Shown one piece after another: positions 1 through 7,875 of a DNA stretch of 64,000 bases. Source of the stretch: JAHDHW01 sp965277415. Lineage in GTDB: Bacteria; Bacteroidota; Bacteroidia; Chitinophagales; Saprospiraceae. The position numbers and the translations under genes are program-made. The notes beneath the pieces are model-generated. The model worked only from the letters and a program-made list of their open reading frames with translations, was not told where the DNA came from and made no database searches. The stretch is from NCBI GenBank assembly GCA_965277415.1, contig CBDICS010000096.1:124001-188000 (forward strand), read 5' to 3'. Position 1 is the stretch's first letter; every line of letters begins with the position of its first letter.

Positions 1-1
1 A

Positions 2-928
2 ATTGATAGTCTGGATTATTATTTTGTACTCGCAAAATTGCGCTATGGCTTGTCTATAAAAAACCGAGAACGGATACTAACAAAACCTGGGAACTGGAGA
101 TTTATGGATGCTCTACAAAAAGAACAAGGATTAGGTCTTATAAAAAGTACAGGCCTTTATCAAATATATAAAAAGGCTTTTGCACTACAAGAGGAGGATG
201 GTTTAAACCATTTTGAACAGTATGAAAAAAAATTATTCGAGAACATTACGGTATTGGGGAAAGATCGTAAAATTTTATTTTTTACCGGCCTTAATTTTAT
301 CAATAGGCAAGTCAATAAAGGGATCACCAGTTTTAGTCATAAAGCGCTTGAATGGTATCAATTTGGTTTACATAATGGATTGCTAATAGAACATGGAAAA
401 ATGAATGAGGTGACCTTTGGAAACATTGTAGTCTTCGGATGTCGACAAAAGGAATTTGACTGGACCAAAGATTTCATCCTTTCTTATAAACACCTTTTGG
501 ACGTTTCTCACAGAGAAGATGTAGCTGTTTACCATTCGGGCCTATTGCATTTTTACCAAAAAGAGTTTGAAGCTGCGTTTTCTATTCTTCTCAATTACAC
601 ATTCATTCCAGCCTATTTTTTAAGGTCAAAACTTACAGCAATTCGAGCAGTCTTCGAACAGTTTATTATCAATAAGGAATATTATAATTTGCTGATCCAT
701 CAAATAAATGCTTTTGAAATGGCTATGAAACGAAGCAAATCTTTTTCTGCTTTTTCTAAAGAACCAGCTATGAATTGTGTGGCAATTATTAAATCCATTT
801 CAAAAAGTATTTGGAATAATAAAATAAATGCTACTCTAATAAGAAAACACTTAGAAGAATTAAATTCTTCTAAAAAAATTGCTACTAAGCAATGGTTAAT
901 TGATAAACTAAATCAGAAGTTGTTATAA
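2..928 (+). CDS. Helical-repeat protein, 5' end outside window
   Basis: The reading frame is open from the first codon of the window, so the gene begins upstream and only its C-terminal ~308 residues are seen. The visible part starts with a stretch reading SLDYYFVLAKLRYGL and continues as predicted alpha-helical protein rich in aromatic and charged residues, resembling tetratricopeptide-like repeats. No signal peptide or catalytic motif is visible. From memory it resembles a multi-copy family of about 500 aa in Saprospiraceae with a conserved 'YYF-KLRY' segment, function unknown. The internal TTG at 38 is not a credible start because the similarity and open frame run through it. The gene ends just before a hairpin at 930-966. 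Family assignment is recollection, not a search. Confidence 0.6.
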   Translation: MDSLDYYFVLAKLRYGLSIKNRERILTKPGNWRFMDALQKEQGLGLIKSTGLYQIYKKAFALQEEDGLNHFEQYEKKLFENITVLGKDRKILFFTGLNFINRQVNKGITSFSHKALEWYQFGLHNGLLIEHGKMNEVTFGNIVVFGCRQKEFDWTKDFILSYKHLLDVSHREDVAVYHSGLLHFYQKEFEAAFSILLNYTFIPAYFLRSKLTAIRAVFEQFIINKEYYNLLIHQINAFEMAMKRSKSFSAFSKEPAMNCVAIIKSISKSIWNNKINATLIRKHLEELNSSKKIATKQWLIDKLNQKLL

Positions 929-929
929 A

Positions 930-966
930 AAATAGCAAGATTCGCAAATTGCAAACCTTGCTATTT
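930..966. terminator. Bidirectional hairpin terminator candidate
   Basis: A perfect 10-bp inverted repeat, AAATAGCAAG (930-939) and CTTGCTATTT (957-966), lies two bases after the stop of the upstream plus-strand gene and 22 bases after the stop of the minus-strand small peptide. On the minus strand the stem is followed by TTTTATAAC, so it could end transcription in both directions. Confidence 0.6.
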
Positions 967-988
967 CATCTATCTCTCGGTATTATTC

Positions 989-1126
989 TTATCCTAATAC
1001 CACTTCTTCGATAATTATATCACCTCCACCCTTTAAGTGTTCAAGTTGACATTTATCTAAAGCAAGAATTTGAAGTTTTTCAAAAGTTGATGTTGATTGA
1101 TTAGAGCGTGTTTTTGAAGTTTGCAT
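989..1126 (-). CDS. Double-glycine leader small peptide (45 aa)
   Basis: A 45-codon gene starting with ATG at 1126 after an A/T-rich leader. The product begins MQTSKTRSNQSTSTFEKLQ, continues LALDKCQLEHLKGGGDI and ends IIIEEVVLG. The layout (N-terminal Lys/Ser/Thr-rich part, amphipathic Leu-rich helix, then a Gly-Gly motif and a short tail) is that of Bacteroidota double-glycine leader peptides, which are normally cleaved at GG by a C39-peptidase ABC exporter. The putative core after GG is only about 11 residues, acidic and hydrophobic, without Cys, Ser or Thr, so lanthionine formation is not possible in it. No exporter or modifying enzyme is visible in the window. It sits alone between two convergent or downstream genes and ends at a hairpin. 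Export and cleavage are inference from the motif. Confidence 0.6.
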   Translation of the reverse strand: MQTSKTRSNQSTSTFEKLQILALDKCQLEHLKGGGDIIIEEVVLG

Positions 1127-1467
1127 AATAATTTTTTTGGGGCCTGTTCAGGGTAACTGACAGACTGGAGTTAAAAAATCGACTGCTAAACCTTAGCTCA
1201 GGACATGGCTAGCCCCTTACCGATTTGAGTCGGAATAATTGGAATTAATAAAATTTGATTCGCATGATTTTATAAGATCATGATAGGATAGGAGACTATA
1301 GTTTCTTGTTAAATCCTGATACAAAGATGGGGCTAGCCGTGGTTAAAAATTGGACATGTATGGTAGGCAAATCGGACGTTTTGTGGCTTTACAGGCCTAA
1401 AAAGGTAGTTTTTTTTTTCTAAGCTAGGCCTTAATGCTTTATTTTTCTCCTACACTTTTTTGAATTA
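1127..1467. other. Non-coding spacer with distant inverted repeat
   Basis: No coding potential was seen here. The stretch lies upstream of the GG peptide and downstream of the hybrid regulator. It contains GGCTAGCCCC (1207-1216) and its exact reverse complement GGGGCTAGCC (1329-1338), 112 bases apart, which could pair in RNA or be binding sites. A poly-T stretch at about 1409-1420 is flanked by AGGCCTA and TAGGCCT. Nothing more can be supported. Confidence 0.35.
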
Positions 1468-4400
1468 CTAAAAATATGCAGAGGGCAATTTGCCAAAACG
1501 TTTTTTGAATTGCTGAGAAAAGTATTTGACATCTTTTATACCTACTTCATAAGAAGTGGCTTTCACAGAAGATTTACTTCTGCGCTCCAAAAGTTCTCTG
1601 GCGAGTTGGAGGCGGGATTCTTGAATATATTGAAGCGGAGACAATCCAGTGCATTGTTTGATTCGACGTTGCAATTGTCGACGACTTAGGAATAATAAAT
1701 CGCTTAGACGTTCGACATTAAATAAGCTGTCCTTTTGATTGTCTTTGATGATCCTTTCTAATTCAATCAACCATTCTGCATTTTCCTGAGATAAAACAGC
1801 AGTTTCTGAGAGCTGTTTAGCTGGATCCTTGATTTGAGTATTTTCCTGTTCAATCCAAACCTTTCTTTCTTTACGATTTCTAAGCAAATTCCCAATCCTG
1901 GCTAGTAATTCCTCTTCTTCAAATGGCTTGGTCAAATAATCATCGACCCCAATCCTTAATGCTTTAAGTTTATCGGACATAGCCGCTCTTGCAGTGAGCA
2001 TGATAATCGGAATATGCCGCCAGTGATCGTTCGATTTTAGTTTTTCCAATAATTGAAAACCATCCATGATGGGCATCATTATATCAGAGATGATTAGATC
2101 AGGGGTAAAGGGAGAAGGATGAGGTAAAGACTTAGGACTTAGGAGCTCTTGAGATTTTCTGATGCCTAATATATTTAAGGCTTCTTCTCCATTCTCTGCT
2201 GTGACTACATTAAATCTTTCCTTCAGTACCAATTGAATATAATCTCGGAGGCTGGGATTATCTTCTACAAGGAGAATTGTGGAACGTGCCTCTTTTTTGT
2301 CTTTCTTTTCATGATTCAGAACTAGAGATTCTAAATCATTTTTTTCTGATGGTAGACTTTGTGCTTCCTTATCCAATTCCGACACATTTTCCTCCATTAC
2401 ATTTTGAAGCATTTCCTTCTTTGGAAATTGGAAGGTAAAAACAGTTCCTTTATTTAATTTACTTTTTACACTTAGACTTCCGTTAAACAGTTTTGAGTAT
2501 TCATTGCATAAAGCCAGACCAATACCAGTTCCACCTTCAACAGGAGCATTCGCTTGTTGAGATTGATAAAACCGATTAAATATATTGGGCAAATCATCGG
2601 GGTGTATTCCTCTACCAGTATCAGATACCGATAATGAAATAGTATGCCCCTGATCAAGTACCTTTAGGGCTATTATTCCGCCTTTTGGTGTAAACTTAAA
2701 AGCATTGGACAAAAGATTATTGATTACCTTTTGAAATTTATTTATATCGATATTAAGCTGGAGGTTTTGATTGGCAAGGTATTCAAATTGAAGTTGAATG
2801 TTTTGGACTTCAGCCAAGGACTCAAAAGAAGAAATTACTCGAAGTAGTAAAGCGTGCAAAACTACTGGTTCTTCATGGAGTTCCAGTTTACCTGATTCCA
2901 TTTTGCTAAGGTCGAGAATTTCGTTGGTCAAATTCAACAGCGCCCTTCCATTAGAACGAGCTATTTTCAATAGTTTAGATTCTTTTTTATGAAGTGTTTT
3001 ATTTTTTAAAAGCGTACCGATTGGACCAAGAACAAGCGTAAGCGGAGTGCGTAATTCATGAGAGATATTAGCAAAAAATCGCGACTTGACTTTATCTAAT
3101 TGTTGCAATTTTTCTGCTTGCTTTCTTATCGTTTGAGTTCGCTCCTTCACTTCTTGCTCAAGGATTTTTTGTTGTTTTTTAAGAGACCTAGTTCGCCAAT
3201 TGAAAAAAGAAAATATAAAAAATAAGACAAAGCCCAATGAGGTAATTTTAAACCATGTCTTTGCATAAAAAGGACTTAAAACATCAATAGGGATATTTAG
3301 CTCCTGAACGGAAAACCGACCATCAGCTCCTTGACCCTGGATCACGATTTTATAACTCCCATAAGGTAAACCATATAATCGGATATTATTATCCTGAATA
3401 TGAATCCAATCCTTTTGCAGGCCTTCTATTTTGTACCTGTATTGAGTATTTTTATCGTCAATATATTCTAATAATGCAAAAGACAAGACATCAAAACGAT
3501 CGCCTGGTTCCAATATGATTTTGCCATGCTCTAATAATGTAGTGGTATAATCCAAAACTTCTTCAGTCCTTCCATCGTACTGCTTATATTCAATGATTTC
3601 AAGTGGTATATTATATTCTTCCTTTATTCTGCTCACATCTTTAGGATGAAAGGCAGTCACTCCATTTATACTTCCAAAATATAGTTTTCCATCTTTGCTC
3701 TGGTGGTGTGCTATCCGATTAAATTCATGATGAGTGATGCCATCTTTGGGAAGATAAGCTCTTGCTTTATGGTTATTTTTATCAAATTGAATAATACCAT
3801 AATCGCTACTCATCCACAATTGATCTTGTTGATCTGCATAGACTGAATATAGGTTATTATTAGAAAGCCCATCTACAATGGTAAATTGTTGCGATGTTTT
3901 TATCTGCATATTCTCGTCTAACTCCAGTTTGACCAGACCATCACCTAAAGTCGCTAGCCATAATGCCTGCTCATCGTCTTCATAAAGATGTTGAATATTG
4001 TCGCTAGGAATCTTAAAACCTGTATTACCTTCTGTCCAATATCGATTAAGTAGTCCAGATTCAGGTAGCCAACTATAAAGGCCGGAAGTGGTAGAGAGCC
4101 AGACATGTCCTTTTTGACTTTTTACAAAAGCATAAATAAAGGATTGGGAAAAATCTTCAAACCCAGATTGTACATCTATCCTTTTAATTTCGTTTGAACC
4201 ATTCTCCAAATAGGCCAGCCCATCCTCAGTGCCTATCCATATTGTTTCACCCTCCCCTTCATATATACTCCATGCTTTGAGCGGTTTTGTTGGAGGGTAA
4301 GTAGGAAAGAAACTTTCCTTTCCCTTTAGCTTATCATGCTTAATGAGCCCAATATCCCCAAACCATAAATTTTGTTGTTGATCCTGATATAAAGCTAAAG

Positions 4401-5661
4401 AAAGAATACCAAACCGTTTTAAAACATCGCCTCGTCCTTTGAAAAAAATAGGAGGTATTTGCATTATTGAGTCATCAGAAAAACGGATTTCACGCCTTCC
4501 TTTATAAGTGTTGACATACAACATATCTTCGGTAGTCCAAATTCCTCGACAGCTATAAGCATTATTTATCTCATAAGCATTATAATCCTGATTGAGGAAT
4601 TGTGTAAAAGGATTTGAATTGAGTTCTATACGATACAAACCAGATGCTGTACCGATCCAGGCAGAACCATTACGATCGAAAAAAAACCTTTGAATGGCAG
4701 CATTAAGTAATTTGGGATGATGAACCGAAAAATCATAACGTATTCCTGTTTCAGGAGAGAATATCAATAATTTAGATCCTTGCTTATACCAAAAACAATT
4801 ATTCTTTTGCCAAAATACTAATTGGCTAGTCCAGTCACCAGAAGTGTTCTCTTTCAGTATTTCATCTTCATTATTATATGGAATAATTTTATTCTGTTTA
4901 GTATCCAGATAAGATAATAAAAATTCGGAGGCTTCAGTAGGATTGTAAAACCATAGTTTATGATCTTCTGAGTACCCCAAAATTATAGCCTTTTTATAAT
5001 CCTTTGGCAAATCGGTCCGTTGCAACACATGTCCAAGCGTGTCCATCTCTACCAACTGATCAAACCCATTCAAGAGCAAATTATATCTCGTTCCTACTAA
5101 AGTATTATTAGGCGTAAAAGTCGAAGACGTAAATTCTTTCTCTTCAAACTTTACTTCCTGAAATCCACTATCCCCTCGATATATAAAAACCCTTTTATCA
5201 AAAGTATGAAAAACTATTTTACCATCAGCAGCAGCTAAAAAATAAGAGATATCTTGACTAAGAAAAGGGAGGTTTTCATTTTTAAAATACGCTTCAAAAG
5301 TGCTTATAGTATTGGTTTTTTGATCAAAAATAGATATATGTTTTGTGCTTGTCCTATACCACCAATTATCCATATCAAACAACCATAATTTTTCAGCATC
5401 ATCTTCGAGAATATAATGAACCGTATTCGAAGCCAATCCATCATTTTCTTTGGTGTATACTTTAAAGCTGTGGCCATCAAATCGATTAAGTCCATATTTT
5501 GTTCCCACCCAGATAAATCCTTTTCTATCCTGATGAATGGCAAAAACCTCTCGATGAGAAAGACCATCTTCGATTCCGTAAAATTGAACATTAGCGAGAT
5601 AATTCTGAGCAGAAGTTTCAGAAATAATTAGTAAGGATAAGATGAAACACAGAAATTTCAT
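1468..5661 (-). CDS. Hybrid two-component sensor/regulator (HTCS1)
   Basis: One-protein signalling system of 1397 aa. Order: Sec signal peptide (1-18, ending ETSAQ), two-bladed-propeller-type periplasmic sensor built of Reg_prop repeats with motifs such as GFIWVGTKYGLNRFDG (to about 720), Y_Y_Y domain (about 730-795), one membrane helix (about 803-825), HisKA with the phospho-acceptor in SHELRTP (His868), HATPase with N, G1 (DTGRGI) and G2 (GGTGIGLAL) boxes, receiver with acceptor in ISDIMMP (Asp1193) and C-terminal AraC helix-turn-helix (about 1315-1397). Family members sense surface polysaccharide breakdown products and activate nearby operons. Odd: the receiver carries about 15 extra residues (SQELLSPKSLPHPSPFTP) just before the strand leading to the acceptor Asp. 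Target genes are not obvious here. Family is certain, ligand unknown. Confidence 0.95.
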   Translation of the reverse strand: MKFLCFILSLLIISETSAQNYLANVQFYGIEDGLSHREVFAIHQDRKGFIWVGTKYGLNRFDGHSFKVYTKENDGLASNTVHYILEDDAEKLWLFDMDNWWYRTSTKHISIFDQKTNTISTFEAYFKNENLPFLSQDISYFLAAADGKIVFHTFDKRVFIYRGDSGFQEVKFEEKEFTSSTFTPNNTLVGTRYNLLLNGFDQLVEMDTLGHVLQRTDLPKDYKKAIILGYSEDHKLWFYNPTEASEFLLSYLDTKQNKIIPYNNEDEILKENTSGDWTSQLVFWQKNNCFWYKQGSKLLIFSPETGIRYDFSVHHPKLLNAAIQRFFFDRNGSAWIGTASGLYRIELNSNPFTQFLNQDYNAYEINNAYSCRGIWTTEDMLYVNTYKGRREIRFSDDSIMQIPPIFFKGRGDVLKRFGILSLALYQDQQQNLWFGDIGLIKHDKLKGKESFFPTYPPTKPLKAWSIYEGEGETIWIGTEDGLAYLENGSNEIKRIDVQSGFEDFSQSFIYAFVKSQKGHVWLSTTSGLYSWLPESGLLNRYWTEGNTGFKIPSDNIQHLYEDDEQALWLATLGDGLVKLELDENMQIKTSQQFTIVDGLSNNNLYSVYADQQDQLWMSSDYGIIQFDKNNHKARAYLPKDGITHHEFNRIAHHQSKDGKLYFGSINGVTAFHPKDVSRIKEEYNIPLEIIEYKQYDGRTEEVLDYTTTLLEHGKIILEPGDRFDVLSFALLEYIDDKNTQYRYKIEGLQKDWIHIQDNNIRLYGLPYGSYKIVIQGQGADGRFSVQELNIPIDVLSPFYAKTWFKITSLGFVLFFIFSFFNWRTRSLKKQQKILEQEVKERTQTIRKQAEKLQQLDKVKSRFFANISHELRTPLTLVLGPIGTLLKNKTLHKKESKLLKIARSNGRALLNLTNEILDLSKMESGKLELHEEPVVLHALLLRVISSFESLAEVQNIQLQFEYLANQNLQLNIDINKFQKVINNLLSNAFKFTPKGGIIALKVLDQGHTISLSVSDTGRGIHPDDLPNIFNRFYQSQQANAPVEGGTGIGLALCNEYSKLFNGSLSVKSKLNKGTVFTFQFPKKEMLQNVMEENVSELDKEAQSLPSEKNDLESLVLNHEKKDKKEARSTILLVEDNPSLRDYIQLVLKERFNVVTAENGEEALNILGIRKSQELLSPKSLPHPSPFTPDLIISDIMMPIMDGFQLLEKLKSNDHWRHIPIIMLTARAAMSDKLKALRIGVDDYLTKPFEEEELLARIGNLLRNRKERKVWIEQENTQIKDPAKQLSETAVLSQENAEWLIELERIIKDNQKDSLFNVERLSDLLFLSRRQLQRRIKQCTGLSPLQYIQESRLQLARELLERRSKSSVKATSYEVGIKDVKYFSQQFKKRFGKLPSAYF

Positions 5662-5698
5662 AAAATTGAATTACTAAATGGTCTTATTTAGCATCCTC

Positions 5699-5706
5699 CA
5701 AATATA
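5699..5706 (-). promoter_or_regulatory. -7 box candidate of HTCS1
   Basis: On the minus strand the sequence TATATTTG matches the Bacteroidota -7 consensus TAnnTTTG exactly and ends 37 bases upstream of the ATG at 5661. The -33 element at the expected spacing is weak, so this is a moderate call. Confidence 0.4.
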
Positions 5707-6127
5707 GACAAACAATGCTCCAATGTGAAATTTAACTACTTTGTTCTTAAATGGCTTATAAAAATTTAACCGATCTGCTTTGGAAGCCCTTCAACAACCC
5801 ATAGAAAGGTATTCATTCCAATCCACAGACTCTTAATCAAATGGTTTGTGAACTATACACATCCAATAAGATTTCTGTTTTGATTAATGATACCGAAGAT
5901 GCAAATCCGACTTTTTGCGAACGTTTATAATTATATTTTAAAACTACTCTGATAGGGATAAAATTTCTACAAAAAATTGGACAATGACAGAGGCTATTTA
6001 TTGCAGAATTTTAGATAGGGTAAAGTTAGGGTATTTTAAGGATTTAGCATTTAGTCTACAAACGTCAATTTTTCGGTTTGAAGCCCAAATCCCCAACCTG
6101 CTCAAAGAAGTGAACTACTATATATAA
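5707..6127. other. Spacer without recognisable gene
   Basis: AT-rich intergenic DNA between HTCS1 and the barrel protein gene. I see no open frame with protein-like composition and no RNA gene on either strand. Confidence 0.4.
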
Positions 6128-6167
6128 GTCTGTCCTTGAAAATGGATAATTTATTTCAAGGACAGAC
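6128..6167 (-). terminator. Hairpin downstream of barrel gene
   Basis: A perfect 14-bp inverted repeat, GTCTGTCCTTGAAA (6128-6141) and TTTCAAGGACAGAC (6154-6167), with a 12-base loop, 32 bases after the stop of the 6200-7042 gene. There is no clear T-tract, so it may act as a terminator or as an mRNA 3'-end stabiliser. Confidence 0.6.
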
Positions 6168-6199
6168 AATTAAGTTTTGGTTTGTCAAGAGATAATTGA

Positions 6200-7042
6200 T
6201 TATTGTTTTTCTTTATTAACGGTTCCTGATTTTTCGTTTGAAAATATAGAATAGCCAAATCCAACACTAATCCAAGGCTTTCCTTGATACTTCCAATCGT
6301 ATTGATCTTGATTAATTCTATTTAAATAATCCCAACCCAAGAAAAGACCAGCTTGAATTTTTTCGTATTCCAGCATTAAACCTATAGAGAAAGAAAATGC
6401 AGTGAAATTATTTGTCGAAGTCAGATCATCTTGGTTTTTAGAAGTTGAGACTGAGTCTAGTACCACATTTGAAATACTATAACCAGTGAGAATAGACCAG
6501 GTGAATTTATCAGAGCTTTTATGAGGAAACTTATATCCTATTGCAGTTCCAAAATTAAATGCCCCAGAAAAATCAGTATTCCCTTCCGTATTTCGAAATT
6601 TAAAAGGAAAGTTTAAAACGCCAAAGGCCAATGAAGGAGAGACATAATTATATTTAGTAGCATACTCATCTATAAGAGCAATTTTTACTTTAAAATACTT
6701 TTGTTTAGTAAAATGATTATTCGCTTTTCTCTCTGTATTTGACAAAGCTTCACAAGCTGCAATTGTTCCATTAAAATTGTATTCTTGAAAAAGTCGATGA
6801 TCGGAATTATAGTTTAAAATTTGAATTAGGGCATCATTATCATTCAAGATTTTAATTATTTTGAATTTTTGATTGAGTTCGGAATAAGCTTTACGAATAG
6901 AGTTCTCTGTAGCAAAATTTATTTCCTCCATTTCTACTGTTGTATTCCAAAAATAAAACCCTAATTTAGGGGGGTCAATTATTTCTGAGAATGCTTTATT
7001 AAAGAATATTAAAAGGAATAAAAGAGTTAGTAAATTTTTCAT
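6200..7042 (-). CDS. Putative outer-membrane beta-barrel protein
   Basis: 280-aa protein with a clear signal peptide (MKNLLTLLFLLIFFNKAFS). Residues 20-120 form an unrecognised N-terminal domain. Residues 125-275 alternate hydrophobic and polar residues with aromatic belts (for example SPSLAFGVLNFPFKF, FTAFSFSIGLMLEYEKIQAG, PWISVGFGYSIFS), as in small outer-membrane barrels of Bacteroidota. It has its own promoter with a dyad at 7142-7157 that is identical to one upstream of the metallopeptidase gene, so it probably belongs to the regulon of the adjacent LuxR-type response regulator. It ends at a strong hairpin (6128-6167). Barrel topology is inferred from sequence pattern only, and the function is unknown. 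Confidence 0.6.
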   Translation of the reverse strand: MKNLLTLLFLLIFFNKAFSEIIDPPKLGFYFWNTTVEMEEINFATENSIRKAYSELNQKFKIIKILNDNDALIQILNYNSDHRLFQEYNFNGTIAACEALSNTERKANNHFTKQKYFKVKIALIDEYATKYNYVSPSLAFGVLNFPFKFRNTEGNTDFSGAFNFGTAIGYKFPHKSSDKFTWSILTGYSISNVVLDSVSTSKNQDDLTSTNNFTAFSFSIGLMLEYEKIQAGLFLGWDYLNRINQDQYDWKYQGKPWISVGFGYSIFSNEKSGTVNKEKQ

Positions 7043-7085
7043 TTTTGAAGTTTATAAATAATAGATGAATAAAAATAGGATACTA

Positions 7086-7157
7086 CAAAAATGAAGTTTT
7101 ACTTATGCAATGTAAATCAGGTATTTTAGTAAATAGAAAAATCACTAGATATAGTGA
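7086..7157 (-). promoter_or_regulatory. Promoter and operator of the barrel gene
   Basis: Minus-strand -7-like box CATTTTTG at 7093-7086 (consensus TAnnTTTG, one mismatch), 43 bases before the ATG. Exactly 48 bases upstream of it is the dyad TCACTAGATATAGTGA (7142-7157; arms TCACTA/TAGTGA, 4-bp spacer). The same 17-nt string (including the preceding A) recurs at 11671-11687 with the same 48-base distance to a -7 box. Both promoters also share GATT at the -33 position. Confidence 0.65.
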
Positions 7158-7192
7158 GTTATCACTTTGAGTAAAAGAAATAGAAAGGTCAC

Positions 7193-7852
7193 TTATACAA
7201 TATCGTGTTTTAGTGCATATTTGACTAAGCCAACCGTATTTTTAGATTTTGTTTTTCTGATGAGGTTTTTCCGATGTGTTTCTACCGTATTAATACTAAT
7301 AAATAACTGCTCTGCGATCTCAGGGCCAGAGTATTCCATTGCAATTAATTTTAAAATTTCCAACTCTCTTTTTGTTAATCCGACTGGAGGTAAAGCAGAA
7401 GACGAATCATTAATTGTTTCGTCTAACATCATAGACCTAAGAATCTTATCGGATATTTCTCTACTAAAGTAAGTGCCGCCTTGACTTAATGTTCTGATGG
7501 CATTAATTAATTCGCTTTGAGTTACCGTTTTTAATACATATCCTTTTGCTCCGAGTTTGAGTATTTCTTTTACAAGACGAATGTCATCATACGTTGATAA
7601 TATTAATATTTTAACCTCCTTAAAATGCCCACTAATGCGTTTTGTTGTTTCTACTCCATCCATCAATGGCATGTTAATATCAATTAAAATAATATCTGGT
7701 AAATGGTTTTCTAGTTTTAAAATAAGTTCTTTACCATTTAAAGCTTCTCCAATCACTTCTATATCTTGCTCTAACTTCATCATAGCTTTTATTCCATCAA
7801 TTACAATTTGATGATCATCAGCTATCATTAGTTTTATATTTTTCTTTTCCAT
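7193..7852 (-). CDS. LuxR/NarL-type response regulator
   Basis: Receiver plus helix-turn-helix output. From ATG at 7852 the product is 219 aa starting MEKKNIKLMIADDHQ, the usual distance from start to the acidic pair. A GTG at 7879, overlapping the kinase stop as GTGA, and an ATG at 7858 are alternatives. Receiver residues are visible: acidic pair ADD, acceptor Asp in LIDINMP, Thr/Ser in ILSTYDD and Lys in YVLKTV. The C-terminal LuxR HTH reads LTKRELEILKLIAMEYSGPE and then EIAEQLFISINTVETHRKNL. It follows the kinase gene directly and is its obvious partner. Likely targets are the promoters at 7086-7157 and 11616-11687, which share a dyad; this would make the operon autoregulated, because the kinase and regulator lie downstream of the peptidase promoter. 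Confidence 0.93.
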   Translation of the reverse strand: MEKKNIKLMIADDHQIVIDGIKAMMKLEQDIEVIGEALNGKELILKLENHLPDIILIDINMPLMDGVETTKRISGHFKEVKILILSTYDDIRLVKEILKLGAKGYVLKTVTQSELINAIRTLSQGGTYFSREISDKILRSMMLDETINDSSSALPPVGLTKRELEILKLIAMEYSGPEIAEQLFISINTVETHRKNLIRKTKSKNTVGLVKYALKHDIV

Positions 7853-7875
7853 AACCATAAATAGTTTTGACAAAA

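Noticed and set aside
989..1126. Class I lanthipeptide precursor
   Set aside because: The part after Gly-Gly has no Cys, Ser or Thr and no LanB/LanC-like gene is nearby.
1409..1430. Poly-T with AGGCCTA/TAGGCCT arms as a terminator of HTCS1
   Set aside because: The T-run sits in the loop rather than after the stem, so the geometry is wrong for a rho-independent terminator.
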